This document shows, in pieces, positions 1 through 7,940 of a DNA stretch of 27,574 nt. Origin of the DNA: a virus; the IMG/VR virus record IMGVR_UViG_3300018080_000507, positions 1-27,574 of that record. One strand, written 5' to 3'. The notes under the pieces were generated by a model. That model ran no database searches. It saw only the letters and a list, made by a program, of their open reading frames with translations, and had not been told where the DNA came from. Position 1 is the stretch's first letter; each line of letters begins with the position of its first letter. Both the position numbers and the translations under genes were made by a program.

Positions 1-876
1 ATGGACGCGGAATGGGACATCCAGCACAACAACCGCGAGCTTTCCGAATTCAACGTGCCGGGCAACGAAGCGCACCGCAAGCCGGCCAGCACCTACACCA
101 ACAAGCTCGCCAAGATGATGTACATCCGCGAGAAAACGCCCCTTTCCGCGCCCACGATCCGCATGCTTCGCATGCCCGGCGGGCCCAAGGACAAGGTGGC
201 CGGCGAACAGCGCGTCCGCCGCGAACTGCAGGACCTGGACAACTTTGTCACCCAGCGCGCCGAATGGGCCGTGTGGCAGATGTTCGGGGAAGGCTCGATC
301 ACCTACAACAACAACGGCCAGGTTTTCTCCGTGGACTACGAGATCCCGGCCAACAACAAGGTCACCGTCACCACGGACTGGTCGGACTTCACCAACAGCG
401 ACCCGGCATCGGACATTGACGCGTTACAGCGCGTGATCAGCCGCACGAGCGGACGCATGCCCACGGACATGTGGATCACGAAAACCGTCAACAACTACCT
501 GGTCCAGAACACCAAGATCCGCGAGCTTTTGCGCAACCAGGACGGCAAGCGCATGCTGGCCGAGAACAAAATCACGCGCCTGCTGGACATGGACGTCCAC
601 ATTTACGACAACACCTACCAGATCAGCGGCACCACCTACACCTTCATCACCGAGGACTACGCCATCCTCCTGCCCAAGAGCACGAGCGAGGATCCGGTCT
701 TTGACATGATGGAGGGCGGAAGCATGGACCTGGACTCCCCCGAAGGCCACCGCGGGAAATTCAGCAAGATGTGGATCGACAAGGACCCCAGCGTCGAAAC
801 CGTACTGATTGACTGGGCTTTCATGCCCATCCTGAAAGTACCCGGCGCGGTCGGCCGCATCAATACGGTCGCATAG
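1..876 (+). CDS. Major capsid protein, lambda gpE-like (5' partial)
   Basis: Forms the icosahedral head shell. The 291 visible residues resemble the lambda gpE major capsid family (Phage_cap_E): an early segment rich in charged residues (KDKVAGEQRVRRELQDLDNF), a mid region with DWSDFTNSDPASDIDALQRV, the probe-like stretch RTSGRMPTDMWITKTVNN, and a C-terminal beta-rich part ending near GAVGRINTVA. Family members are usually about 340 residues, so roughly 50 N-terminal residues probably lie before the window; the ATG at base 1 is likely internal. It heads the late structural cluster, with the connector and tail genes downstream. The family call rests on recognised sequence character, not on a search. 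Confidence 0.85.
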   Translation: MDAEWDIQHNNRELSEFNVPGNEAHRKPASTYTNKLAKMMYIREKTPLSAPTIRMLRMPGGPKDKVAGEQRVRRELQDLDNFVTQRAEWAVWQMFGEGSITYNNNGQVFSVDYEIPANNKVTVTTDWSDFTNSDPASDIDALQRVISRTSGRMPTDMWITKTVNNYLVQNTKIRELLRNQDGKRMLAENKITRLLDMDVHIYDNTYQISGTTYTFITEDYAILLPKSTSEDPVFDMMEGGSMDLDSPEGHRGKFSKMWIDKDPSVETVLIDWAFMPILKVPGAVGRINTVA

Positions 877-897
877 CGACGGCAAACCGGAGACCCG

Positions 898-1002
898 ATG
901 AAAGCAACGGCGGCTGGATCCCGAGAGGGGTCCCGCCGCCGTCGCGCTACTACCGGCACGCACCCGGGCGCGGCCACCAATTTTTACAAGCCCGGAAATT
1001 GA
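898..1002 (+). CDS. Possible 34-residue peptide after the capsid gene
   Basis: An ATG placed 5 nt after GGAG (889-892) opens a 34-codon frame ending in TGA. The peptide is basic in its first half (REGSRRRR) and ends in NFYKPGN. It fills most of the gap between the capsid gene and the next gene. A strong RNA hairpin (908-941) lies inside it, so the bases may be selected as RNA, not as protein. The product is not recognised. The good ribosome site is the main support. Confidence 0.35.
   Translation: MKATAAGSREGSRRRRATTGTHPGAATNFYKPGN
908..941 (+). other. Strong stem-loop with a GAGA tetraloop after the capsid gene
   Basis: Bases 908-914 pair with 935-941 and 916-922 with 927-933, giving 14 pairs (one G-T wobble) with one T-C mismatch, closed by a GNRA-type loop GAGA (923-926). 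No T-run follows, so it is not a standard terminator. It could act as an mRNA-stabilising or transcription-attenuating hairpin below the highly expressed capsid gene (inference). Confidence 0.6.
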
Positions 1003-1018
1003 AACGCGGAGGACCGAT

Positions 1019-1534
1019 ATGGCCAAAAGCGAGCCCAAACTTTACGCAGTATGCCTGGGCGATTCAATAGCCCTTTGGGGAATCGTCTACACCAAAAACG
1101 AGATCGCCCCCGATCCGACCTGGCAGATGATCGACAAGGCCAAGGAAGCAAAGGAGGGCGTGGTCCTGCTTTCGGACGGCTCGCCATTCTACCAGATCGT
1201 CGACGAGAAAACGGCCACGGCCCTGGACGCGGACAAAAACAGCCCCTGCCATTTCACCAAGAAAACCCGCCTTTCACATTTTGGCACGCCGGACCTGATG
1301 AACCCCGGAGCCGGCAAGCACCCAAACGCGTCGATCTACACCGACGCCGGCGCGGCCGACGTGGGCATCAAAACCGGGACGCCCGTGCACCCGCGCCAAG
1401 CCCAGGCCAAGGCCGATGCCAAGGCCAAGGCCGAGCGCGAGAAGGCCGCGGAAAAGGCCGAGAATGAAAAGAAGGCCCAGGCCGAGAAGGCCGCCAAGGC
1501 CGCGAAAAAGAAAACCGGCAAGGGCCGAAAGTAA
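1019..1534 (+). CDS. Virion-region protein with Ala/Lys-rich tail, function unknown
   Basis: 171 residues. The start follows GCGGAGGACCGAT, a strong ribosome site. The first ~125 residues are mixed and globular-looking (LYAVCLGDSIALWGIVYTKNE); the last ~45 are an almost pure Ala/Lys/Glu helix (KAKAEREKAAEKAENEKK) ending in a basic patch (KKKTGKGRK). The position directly after the major capsid gene, where many phages encode head decoration or completion proteins, suggests a virion role. The basic tail could touch DNA or the capsid surface. No family is recognised. Confidence 0.75.
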   Translation: MAKSEPKLYAVCLGDSIALWGIVYTKNEIAPDPTWQMIDKAKEAKEGVVLLSDGSPFYQIVDEKTATALDADKNSPCHFTKKTRLSHFGTPDLMNPGAGKHPNASIYTDAGAADVGIKTGTPVHPRQAQAKADAKAKAEREKAAEKAENEKKAQAEKAAKAAKKKTGKGRK

Positions 1535-1549
1535 GAGGAGGACCAGGGC

Positions 1550-1963
1550 ATGGTCAACAAGTCAACCGAGCAGGTCCTGAACGATTGCCACGACGATGCC
1601 AATGACGCCCTGCGCACCATTGGATCCGGAGGCACTCCCCCAAGCCCGGCCGGCATTTCCGACAATTTCTCGGTCACGGGAACGGCCGTGGACAAGACAA
1701 CCGCGGTCGGGGACAAATGGCGCCCGGGCCACGTCAGCGCCCACGGGAACGCCGCGATCACAAGCGCCCTTACCATCAAATTCAAGCCGGCCAGCGGGGC
1801 CGAGCAACTCCTGGTCACATTTGCCGCGGGATGGACGGACATTTATTTTGATGATTTCAACCGCAATGCGATCTACGGGGCCGGCGATGAATTGCACATT
1901 GAATGCGCCAACGCCGGCGCGGCCAATATCAACGGCGACATCCGCGGGGAGGACTTGAGCTAA
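1550..1963 (+). CDS. Small virion-region protein, function unknown
   Basis: 137 residues, starting after AGAGGAGGACCAGGGC. The sequence is polar and beta-prone, with little charge clustering (NFSVTGTAVDKTTAVGDKWRPGHVSAHGN, then LLVTFAAGWTDIYFDDF), and resembles small capsid or fibre-base proteins in style only. Its TAA shares a base with the ATG of the next gene (1963), so the two are translationally coupled. It sits between the capsid-proximal gene and the first fibre-like gene. No family assigned. Confidence 0.75.
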   Translation: MVNKSTEQVLNDCHDDANDALRTIGSGGTPPSPAGISDNFSVTGTAVDKTTAVGDKWRPGHVSAHGNAAITSALTIKFKPASGAEQLLVTFAAGWTDIYFDDFNRNAIYGAGDELHIECANAGAANINGDIRGEDLS

Positions 1964-3543
1964 TGGGCGGCGCCTACCGAAACGGGGAGAAGGTCACCCA
2001 GGAAAGCGTGCGCCTTGATGAGCGAGGCCTCGCGGATACCGGCTTTGTCAGCCGCGCGCAGACAAGCCTGGCCTTCGACAACGGCAACCGTCGCCTGACC
2101 ATCACCCCGACCGGGGCCAGCTTTGAATACTACATCAAGGGCGTGCGTTACCAGAAATTCGGCGCCGAGACCGTGGACATCACCGACACCGAGGGCACCT
2201 GGTTTATTTACTACGACGGCGCAACCCTCACGGCCAGCCAGGTCGCCTGGACCATAGGCGCGGTCGCGCCCGTGGCCGTCGTTGTTTGGGACGCGGCCGG
2301 CAACGCCCGCGTCAAATTCCTCGATGAGCGCCACACGATCCTGATGGACAACGCAACGCACGAGGAATTGCACCAAACCATCGGGGCCAGGTGGAAGGCG
2401 GACGGGGGCGGCGCCCTTTCCTACACGCCCGGCGGCGGAAGCGCGGACAGCGACGCCCAGGTCGCATTGACAAACCTGACCATATACGATGAGGACATCG
2501 AGGCCTACATCGAGCACGCGGCCGCGCCCAGCGCGCCCTTTGAACAGGTTTTGACCCCCATCGCCAAGATCCCGGTCTACCGCCTGGACGGCGCCGCCGG
2601 AAACGTCCGGAAGAAAACCGCCGACAATTTCCCGTGCTGGCAGGGCCCTGGCGCCGGCAACGACCGCCTGCAGTACAACCAGTACACGGGCGGAGCCTGG
2701 CAATTGACCGAGGTCACGGACAACTATTTTGTGAACGTATGGGTCTGCGCGGACGCGGACAACGACGCGCCCGTCTTCGCCATCCTGGGCCAGACCGTCT
2801 ACCAATTCCTGGCCGAGGCCCAGCTTGAGGACATCGGCGACCTCGACCTGGCCAGCTTCAATTTCCCCGAGGTAAAGGTCCTTTACCGCGTAACCTTCCG
2901 GACCAAGGACACCTTTACCAACACCGTCAAGGCCTTCATTGCCGCGGTCGCGGACTACCGCGTGGCCTCGAGCCTTCCCGGGGGCGTGCCGGCACCCACG
3001 GCCCACAACAGCACGAGCGGCCGCAACGTCGCCGGAGCGCACCCCGAGAGCGCGATCAACCCAGCGGCCATCGCCCTGGCTCCGGAATTCGCAGGCGCCG
3101 TCATTTCCAGGCCCGGAAGCCTGAACGCCGTGCAATTCAGCGCCGAGCACGACGCCTCCCAGGTCACTAACTACTACCGCGGAGAAAGCGCCCAGGCCAC
3201 ATTGCAGGCCTCAAGCATCATCGCCATGATCCAGATCCCGGCCGGCTTTGCCGGATGGGCCCCGGACGCCATAAAATACTTGAACAAGGTCGACGGCACC
3301 CCGGGATCCACGGGCCTGACCGTGAAAGTGTACGACACCGGCGGAACCCTTCGCCATACCGACACCAAGCAGGCCAACGCGGCATGGACCGAGACCGTGA
3401 TCGCGGACACGGACCTGGCCGCGGGAACCTTCACCCCGGGCGCCATGATGAAAATCGAATTTTTGATGGAGGCCCAGGCCGTCGGCGGGACACCGAAAGG
3501 CGTCCAGCTTGGCAAACTCACCTTGACCCCGAAAGGCAACTAG
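1963..3543 (+). CDS. Fibre-like virion protein
   Basis: 526 residues. The start is ATG 1963, preceded by GGGGAGGAC; a longer frame opening at 1903 overlaps the previous gene in another phase and has no reason to be used. The N-terminal ~160 residues (SRAQTSLAFDNGNRRLTITP ... VRYQKFGAETVDI ... EGTWFIYYDGATL) have the repeated short-beta character of fibre or appendage proteins. A middle segment contains NSTSGRNVAGAHPESAI, resembling the H/AHPESAI shaft motif common in tail and head fibres, and the C-terminal ~130 residues look like a beta-sandwich. It probably belongs to a surface appendage. Head fibre versus tail fibre cannot be decided from sequence. Confidence 0.7.
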   Translation: MGGAYRNGEKVTQESVRLDERGLADTGFVSRAQTSLAFDNGNRRLTITPTGASFEYYIKGVRYQKFGAETVDITDTEGTWFIYYDGATLTASQVAWTIGAVAPVAVVVWDAAGNARVKFLDERHTILMDNATHEELHQTIGARWKADGGGALSYTPGGGSADSDAQVALTNLTIYDEDIEAYIEHAAAPSAPFEQVLTPIAKIPVYRLDGAAGNVRKKTADNFPCWQGPGAGNDRLQYNQYTGGAWQLTEVTDNYFVNVWVCADADNDAPVFAILGQTVYQFLAEAQLEDIGDLDLASFNFPEVKVLYRVTFRTKDTFTNTVKAFIAAVADYRVASSLPGGVPAPTAHNSTSGRNVAGAHPESAINPAAIALAPEFAGAVISRPGSLNAVQFSAEHDASQVTNYYRGESAQATLQASSIIAMIQIPAGFAGWAPDAIKYLNKVDGTPGSTGLTVKVYDTGGTLRHTDTKQANAAWTETVIADTDLAAGTFTPGAMMKIEFLMEAQAVGGTPKGVQLGKLTLTPKGN

Positions 3544-5082
3544 ATGGCGATCTACTACGTCGACGGGGACAACGGCAACGACGGCTGGGACGGCCTGGCC
3601 GAGACCTACCAGGGCGGCACCAACGGGCCAAAGGCCACCGTCGGGTCCATTACCCCGGGCACGGGCGACCAAATACGCATCATCAAGGCCACGAGCGCCT
3701 ATGATGAGGGCGGCTTTCAGCTTGCGGCCATCGGAGCTATCCAGGAAAGCGAGCGCGTGACATACCGCGGCTGGGTCGTGGGCCAGGCCGCAACCGACCC
3801 CGTCGCGCCGGCCAACCGTCCCGTGCTTTCCGCCTTGACCGGGGGCGGGGCCGACATCATCGATCTGAAGGACAACGACTATATCAGCCTTGAGGACCTG
3901 GCCCTGGACGGAGCACAAAGCGGCTACGATTGCATCGACGGGAACACCGCGAGCTACCTCCGCGTGCGCCGATGCTTGCTTGCCAACGCGGCCAAGGCAT
4001 GGCAATGCACGGCCGGCCCAACCTACGACGTTTTGATCGAGGACACCGAGATCGACACGACGGAGGAGGGCGGGATCAACTCGAGCACCAACCTCCAGGG
4101 CATAACCATCCGGCGCTGTTACATTCACGACATCCTGAATGGGGGCACCAACGGCGACGGGATCCAGCTACAGCACCAAACCGCGCCGCCTTTGCTTTCC
4201 AACGTTTTGATCGAGGACTGCCGGTTTGAAAACGTAGAAAAGGAATTGATCAATATAGGGGGATGCCGGACCGGCACCCTTATCATCCGGCGAAACTACC
4301 TCGATTGCCAAGGCCAGACCGTAGACCCGTCGGACGCCATCTACATGGCCGGATGCCGGGCCGCGACCATTGAGGACAATCTCATCCTTGACCCCAGCGG
4401 AAACGGGATCCACTACGCGGCCGCCAATTACGACGCCACGCCATACATGCCAGGCCAGGCCACGATCCGGCGGAACACCATACCCCTGGCCGGGGGAACG
4501 GCCAACTACAAGCGCGGCATCTACGTCAACGGCCACGATGGAAACGACGGCGAGATCCACATCTACAACAACACCGTGCACGCCGCGACCGAAGGCGGCC
4601 TGGGCGGGGGCGAGGGCATCATGTACCGCGTGGACAGCGGGGACGCGGCCGGCAACCCCACGGCCAGAATCAAAAACAATACCAGCTTTGACAACGATGA
4701 CAACGGCCTTGAAATTCGGGGCACCTACGCCGGCGGGACCGTAACCGTGGACAACGACAACAACTGCTACAACGGCAACGGGGCCGCGGACATCAGCGAC
4801 AGCAACGGCTGGGGAAACAACCCCGAGCCCAACGGACTGACCCAGGACCCCCTGGTCCGGGACAAGGCCGGCTTTAATTTCCGGCTACGGCAGGACAGCC
4901 CATGCATCGGCGCCGGGGCCGCGGCCGTGGCCAGCCAGCACGGGGGCCCGCCGGACATCGGTGCCTTGGAATACGGGGCCCCGCTTTTCCTTCCGGACGG
5001 CCGGCCGGCCAGGATGCGCGGGGGCAAGTATTACCGGGGACAGACCCCGGCCGACTTCGCCCTGGAGGGCATGGAGCGATGA
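3544..5082 (+). CDS. Right-handed parallel beta-helix appendage protein (tailspike-like)
   Basis: 512 residues, beginning directly after the previous stop. It opens with IYYVDGDNGNDGWDG...GPKAT, typical of secreted pectate-lyase-like beta-helix proteins, and then shows many short repeats of the form I.ED/IRRN.I (SLEDLALDG, VLIEDTEID, TIRRCYIHDI, VLIEDCRFENV, IIRRNYLDC, ARIKNNTSFDNDD). It ends with SPCIGAGA and PDIGALEYG, a frequent cap of this fold. In phages such proteins bind or cut surface polysaccharide. No catalytic residues can be assigned, so enzyme versus binder is open. Its place in the head-gene region, not after the tail hub, is unusual. Confidence 0.8.
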   Translation: MAIYYVDGDNGNDGWDGLAETYQGGTNGPKATVGSITPGTGDQIRIIKATSAYDEGGFQLAAIGAIQESERVTYRGWVVGQAATDPVAPANRPVLSALTGGGADIIDLKDNDYISLEDLALDGAQSGYDCIDGNTASYLRVRRCLLANAAKAWQCTAGPTYDVLIEDTEIDTTEEGGINSSTNLQGITIRRCYIHDILNGGTNGDGIQLQHQTAPPLLSNVLIEDCRFENVEKELINIGGCRTGTLIIRRNYLDCQGQTVDPSDAIYMAGCRAATIEDNLILDPSGNGIHYAAANYDATPYMPGQATIRRNTIPLAGGTANYKRGIYVNGHDGNDGEIHIYNNTVHAATEGGLGGGEGIMYRVDSGDAAGNPTARIKNNTSFDNDDNGLEIRGTYAGGTVTVDNDNNCYNGNGAADISDSNGWGNNPEPNGLTQDPLVRDKAGFNFRLRQDSPCIGAGAAAVASQHGGPPDIGALEYGAPLFLPDGRPARMRGGKYYRGQTPADFALEGMER

Positions 5083-5126
5083 CAAGAAAAAATTTTCTTA
5101 AACGGAAATCGGGGAGGGCCACCTGA
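5079..5126 (+). CDS. Possible 15-residue linker peptide containing the FLKRK motif
   Basis: An ATG overlapping the previous stop (ATGA) opens 15 codons (MTRKNFLKRKSGRAT) whose TGA overlaps the next ATG (TGATG). It would keep ribosomes moving between the two fibre-like genes. It contains copy 1 of the repeated motif TTTCTTAARCGGAA. Because the same DNA word recurs elsewhere, selection may be on the DNA site and not on the peptide. Confidence 0.25.
   Translation: MTRKNFLKRKSGRAT
5094..5107 (+). repeat. Dispersed motif TTTCTTAARCGGAA, copy 1
   Basis: TTTCTTAAACGGAA in a short junction between two virion genes. The flanks AA before and ATCGG after are shared with copy 2, and both are followed by GAGGGCCA and the next start codon. 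Confidence 0.75.
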
Positions 5127-6061
5127 TGGCCTGGGGACCCATAAACTGGAACGCCATAAAGACCGGCTACAGCCCAGGAACCCACATTGACAGCGCCGAC
5201 CCCACGGTCGGCACGGAGGAAAACCAGCTTAAAGCGGCGATGTGGAACCTTTACGAAAACACGATGAAGGAACACCACATCCGGATCGAGGCCGGAGGCC
5301 TTGAGGGCACAATCGACCTTGACAGCGACCTCGACATCGGCGCCAGCCAATACGATATTTTGGTCGCCAGCGGCACCAACACAATTACAGCCTTTTCCAC
5401 GGCGGCCGCCGGCGTTACCCGGAAAATCATTTTCAACAGCGCCAGGCAACTGACCCACGGCGCGGCCTTGAAATTGTACCCCAGCGGAAACCGGAACATT
5501 CAGACCGCGGTCGGGGACGTCGCCATTTTTGGGAGCCGGGGATCCGGCAACTGGGAATGCTTGGCCTACCAGCGCGCGGACGGATACCCCCTCCTGGGCG
5601 TGATACAGCACAAATGGAACGAAAACACCAACCAAACATTTACCGTCGTGAACAACCCCATCCCCTGGGACAACAGCCCGCCCCAAAGCGGGGAAGGCGG
5701 GCAGATATTCTCCCTGACCATTACCCCCAAATATTCGGACAGCTACCTGGAATTTTTCGCGGCCAGTTATTGCAGTACATACGCCAACGACCGCATCGTC
5801 ACCCTGGCCCTGTTCAAGGACAGCGAAACCACATGCCGAAGGCAGGGGAAACCCACGGGCCACAACTGGGGCCGGTATATGTTGCATACAAAGGTCGACA
5901 CCCCAAGCACAGCCGCCCAAACTTGGAAAATACGAATCGGGATCAACAGCACGGGCGGGGGAACCGACCTCTGGCTAAACCAGGACGCCCTCGCCAACCC
6001 CAAGGGCGCCCAAATTCTCGATCACGAATTTTGGATTAAGGAGGTCCGGGACGCGGCATGA
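5126..6061 (+). CDS. Virion structural protein, probable appendage tip
   Basis: 311 residues; the start follows GGGGAGGGCCACC. The N-terminal part (INWNAIKTGYSPGTHIDSADPTVGTEENQL) looks like an attachment segment. Residues ~60-160 have a beta-prone phage-fibre style (LDSDLDIGASQYDILVASGT). The C-terminal ~130 residues (QHKWNENTNQTFTVVNNPIP ... LFKDSETTCRR ... WKIRIGINSTGG) have the strand pattern of jelly-roll (C1q/TNF-like) receptor-binding heads seen at fibre tips. That assignment is inference from strand pattern. With the two preceding genes it forms an appendage cluster. Confidence 0.65.
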   Translation: MAWGPINWNAIKTGYSPGTHIDSADPTVGTEENQLKAAMWNLYENTMKEHHIRIEAGGLEGTIDLDSDLDIGASQYDILVASGTNTITAFSTAAAGVTRKIIFNSARQLTHGAALKLYPSGNRNIQTAVGDVAIFGSRGSGNWECLAYQRADGYPLLGVIQHKWNENTNQTFTVVNNPIPWDNSPPQSGEGGQIFSLTITPKYSDSYLEFFAASYCSTYANDRIVTLALFKDSETTCRRQGKPTGHNWGRYMLHTKVDTPSTAAQTWKIRIGINSTGGGTDLWLNQDALANPKGAQILDHEFWIKEVRDAA

Positions 6062-6408
6062 AACACCTTGAACTTGTAATGGCGATCCAGATCGTGCGCC
6101 CGGGCGCCAGCTTTGCCTTGCGCGGCGACAGCCTGGAAGGCCTGGAATGGTGCGAAAAGCCCGAAGCCGAGGGCGGCCAGCCCAAGCCCACGATGGCCGA
6201 ATGCGATGCCGTCCTGGCCCAGGCCCAGGCCGACGCCGCGGCCTGGATAAAGGACAAGGAAGCCAGGGCAACCATCGAAGAAAACCGCGACCTGGCCGTG
6301 CGAAAATTGATCGGCTACGTGAGCAAGGACCCCAACGCGCCCGCGGACCTGAAAGCCGTGGCCGCGGACATTGCCGCGGCCGAAGCCGACCTGGAGCCGG
6401 AGAAATAG
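6058..6408 (+). CDS. Small appendage-region protein, function unknown
   Basis: 116 residues, ATGA-coupled to the fibre-like gene and preceded by AAGGAGG. A short N-terminal beta part (IQIVRPGASFALRGDSLEGLEW) is followed by a helical Ala/Asp-rich half (AVLAQAQADAAAWIKDKEARATIEE). Small genes following fibre genes often encode assembly or attachment helpers, so that is a reasonable guess. No family is recognised. A second in-frame ATG (6079) has no ribosome site. Confidence 0.7.
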   Translation: MKHLELVMAIQIVRPGASFALRGDSLEGLEWCEKPEAEGGQPKPTMAECDAVLAQAQADAAAWIKDKEARATIEENRDLAVRKLIGYVSKDPNAPADLKAVAADIAAAEADLEPEK

Positions 6409-6409
6409 A

Positions 6410-6817
6410 ATGCCAGACGCCGACACCAACCGCGCCATCGGGGACATTTACCGCCGGATCGACGCGGACAAAAAGGAAACCAGCCAGGCCATTACCCAAG
6501 GATTCAAGGGCCTGGCCGATAAATTGGACCAGCACAAGGACGAAATGACCAAGGAACTGCGGGAAAACCGGGACCAGGTACACCGCCTTGACCTTGCCGT
6601 CCAGGAGGCCACCAACCGCCAGACATTGTGCAAGGCCGAGATGGAGCCCCGCGTGGCGGCCGTTGAAAAAACCGTCCAGGACCGGGCAGAGAAGGCCTGG
6701 CAGGTCGCGCGCCCGGTTTTGGTAAAAGCCCTGGAATGGGCCATTATCGGCGGCGGCCTTTACGGGATTTTGCGCACCCTACAGGGCGCCCTGCAGAGAG
6801 GAGCGGTCAGCCCATGA
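6410..6817 (+). CDS. Coiled-coil protein with C-terminal membrane segment (XhlA-like layout)
   Basis: 135 residues. The start is ATG 6410 after CCGGAGAAATAG. Residues ~1-85 form a long charged helix or coiled coil (DIYRRIDADKKETSQAITQG ... KLDQHKDEMTKELRENRDQV). Residues ~105-128 (VKALEWAIIGGGLYGILRTL) form one membrane helix. This layout resembles XhlA-type haemolysin/holin-accessory proteins, which act in the inner membrane with an endolysin. The gene lies among head genes, 10 kb from the lysis genes, so a role in DNA entry or virion assembly is also possible. Confidence 0.65.
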   Translation: MPDADTNRAIGDIYRRIDADKKETSQAITQGFKGLADKLDQHKDEMTKELRENRDQVHRLDLAVQEATNRQTLCKAEMEPRVAAVEKTVQDRAEKAWQVARPVLVKALEWAIIGGGLYGILRTLQGALQRGAVSP

Positions 6818-7323
6818 GCTACAGCACCAAGGAAAAGGCCCTGTCCCAAGTACCGAAAATGCTGGCCGCGACAACGGCCGAACTTGACTGGGACAATGGC
6901 GTTATTCCGTTTTGCGACAACTACATCGACAACAAACTGCGCGGCTTTTTTGAGGTCCCTTTCCCGACAACCGCCGACCAGTGCGACGAACCGTCGATTT
7001 TGCAGGCGGCCAACATGCTCTATGCCGGGCATGCCATAAATATTCGATACACCGAGGACGATCCCACGCGCGTCGCCAACAACTTTTTTTGGAAAGAGGG
7101 CCGGAAAATGATCCAGCAGATCCGGGCCGGCATTATAAAACTGGACCTGGACCACGCGACCTTGATCACCAACCCCGACGATGCCAACGCCGAACAGGAC
7201 GCGGACAGCACGACCCAGGACCTGCGCCCGATTTTCAACCAGGGCAACGAACTGGACTGGGAAGATACGGTCTACGACCCCGACACCCACGAGCGCGTCA
7301 ACCCCGAGGACTACAGGCCGTGA
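6814..7323 (+). CDS. Head-tail connector / completion protein, Gp36-like
   Basis: 169 residues. ATG 6814 overlaps the previous stop and follows AGAGGAGCGGTCAG. The mostly helical sequence with IDNKLRGFFEVPFPTT, QAANMLYAGHAINIRYTEDD and WKEGRKMIQQIRAG matches the pattern of Mu Gp36/DUF1320-type adaptor proteins: an N-terminal helix bundle, a loop with basic and proline residues, then helices. These sit below the portal in the connector ring. The order (this gene, virion morphogenesis protein, tail terminator, tail tube) is the standard connector order and supports the call more than the sequence alone. Confidence 0.65.
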   Translation: MSYSTKEKALSQVPKMLAATTAELDWDNGVIPFCDNYIDNKLRGFFEVPFPTTADQCDEPSILQAANMLYAGHAINIRYTEDDPTRVANNFFWKEGRKMIQQIRAGIIKLDLDHATLITNPDDANAEQDADSTTQDLRPIFNQGNELDWEDTVYDPDTHERVNPEDYRP

Positions 7324-7940
7324 GATTCAACGTAAAGGTCCTGGGGGCCAAGGCCGTCCAGCAGACCATGACCAACCTGGCCAAGGCCAACAAGGACTAC
7401 CGGCAACCCCTTACCCTTTGCGCCTTCCGGATGGAGCGGTCCGTCGCCGAAAATTTCCGCGCCCAGGGAATACCGGGCGAAGGCGTTTCATGGAAGCCCC
7501 TCTCCAAGTACACGATCCGGATGCGGGAAAAGCGCACGACCAGGCGCAACGCGGGGAAATACAAGGACAAGGCCCTGCTTGACACGGGCCGGCTTTTTCA
7601 GAGCTACACCAAACTGAGCGGCGAAGGCCACCTGCGCGATATCAACGCGCGCCGCCTTATTTTCGGGTCCACCCTTCCCTATGCCAAAAAGCAACAGGAA
7701 GGATTTACAAACCCAGGGGGACAGATCGAGGTCGCCGCCTTCACGCGCCGGAAAACGAGCACCAAGCGCCGGAGCAAGAAAAATCGGGTTACGGTAAAAG
7801 CCCACACCCGGACCGTGAAGCCGAGCCGCGTGCCGGCCAGGCCGCACCTGGCGATCAAGCGCAAACGCGACGTCCGCGTCTTTAACAAAATTTTCATGGA
7901 ATGGGAAACCAACGCCCTGATATCCGGAGGCGCGCGATGA
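7320..7940 (+). CDS. Virion morphogenesis / tail completion protein (Phage_tail_S or gp10-like)
   Basis: 206 residues from a GTG start overlapping the previous TGA, with GAGG upstream. The pattern RFNVKVLGAKAVQQTM, then MERSVAENFRAQGIPGEGVSWKPLS with LLDTGRLFQSY, then PYAKKQQEGF, is characteristic of the Mu gpG/virion morphogenesis and HK97 gp10-like families, which join tail to head. The C-terminal third is very basic (TRRKTSTKRRSKKNRV), consistent with contact to DNA or the tube. Upstream in-frame ATGs lie inside the previous gene and lack ribosome sites. Confidence 0.78.
   Translation: MRFNVKVLGAKAVQQTMTNLAKANKDYRQPLTLCAFRMERSVAENFRAQGIPGEGVSWKPLSKYTIRMREKRTTRRNAGKYKDKALLDTGRLFQSYTKLSGEGHLRDINARRLIFGSTLPYAKKQQEGFTNPGGQIEVAAFTRRKTSTKRRSKKNRVTVKAHTRTVKPSRVPARPHLAIKRKRDVRVFNKIFMEWETNALISGGAR

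Noticed and set aside
1903-1962. Upstream start for the first fibre-like gene
   Set aside because: It overlaps the end of the preceding gene in another phase and lacks an SD, while ATG 1963 has GGGGAGG and stop-start overlap.
5088-5097. AAATTTT-type slippery heptamer in motif copies
   Set aside because: Present in only three of five motif copies, and no long open frame is gained by slipping there.
4874-5920. Long minus-strand frames across the window (for example here, 424-1038, 1960-3150 and 22710-23465)
   Set aside because: They mirror well-supported + strand genes with strong ribosome sites; long antisense frames are expected at this GC content and codon bias.
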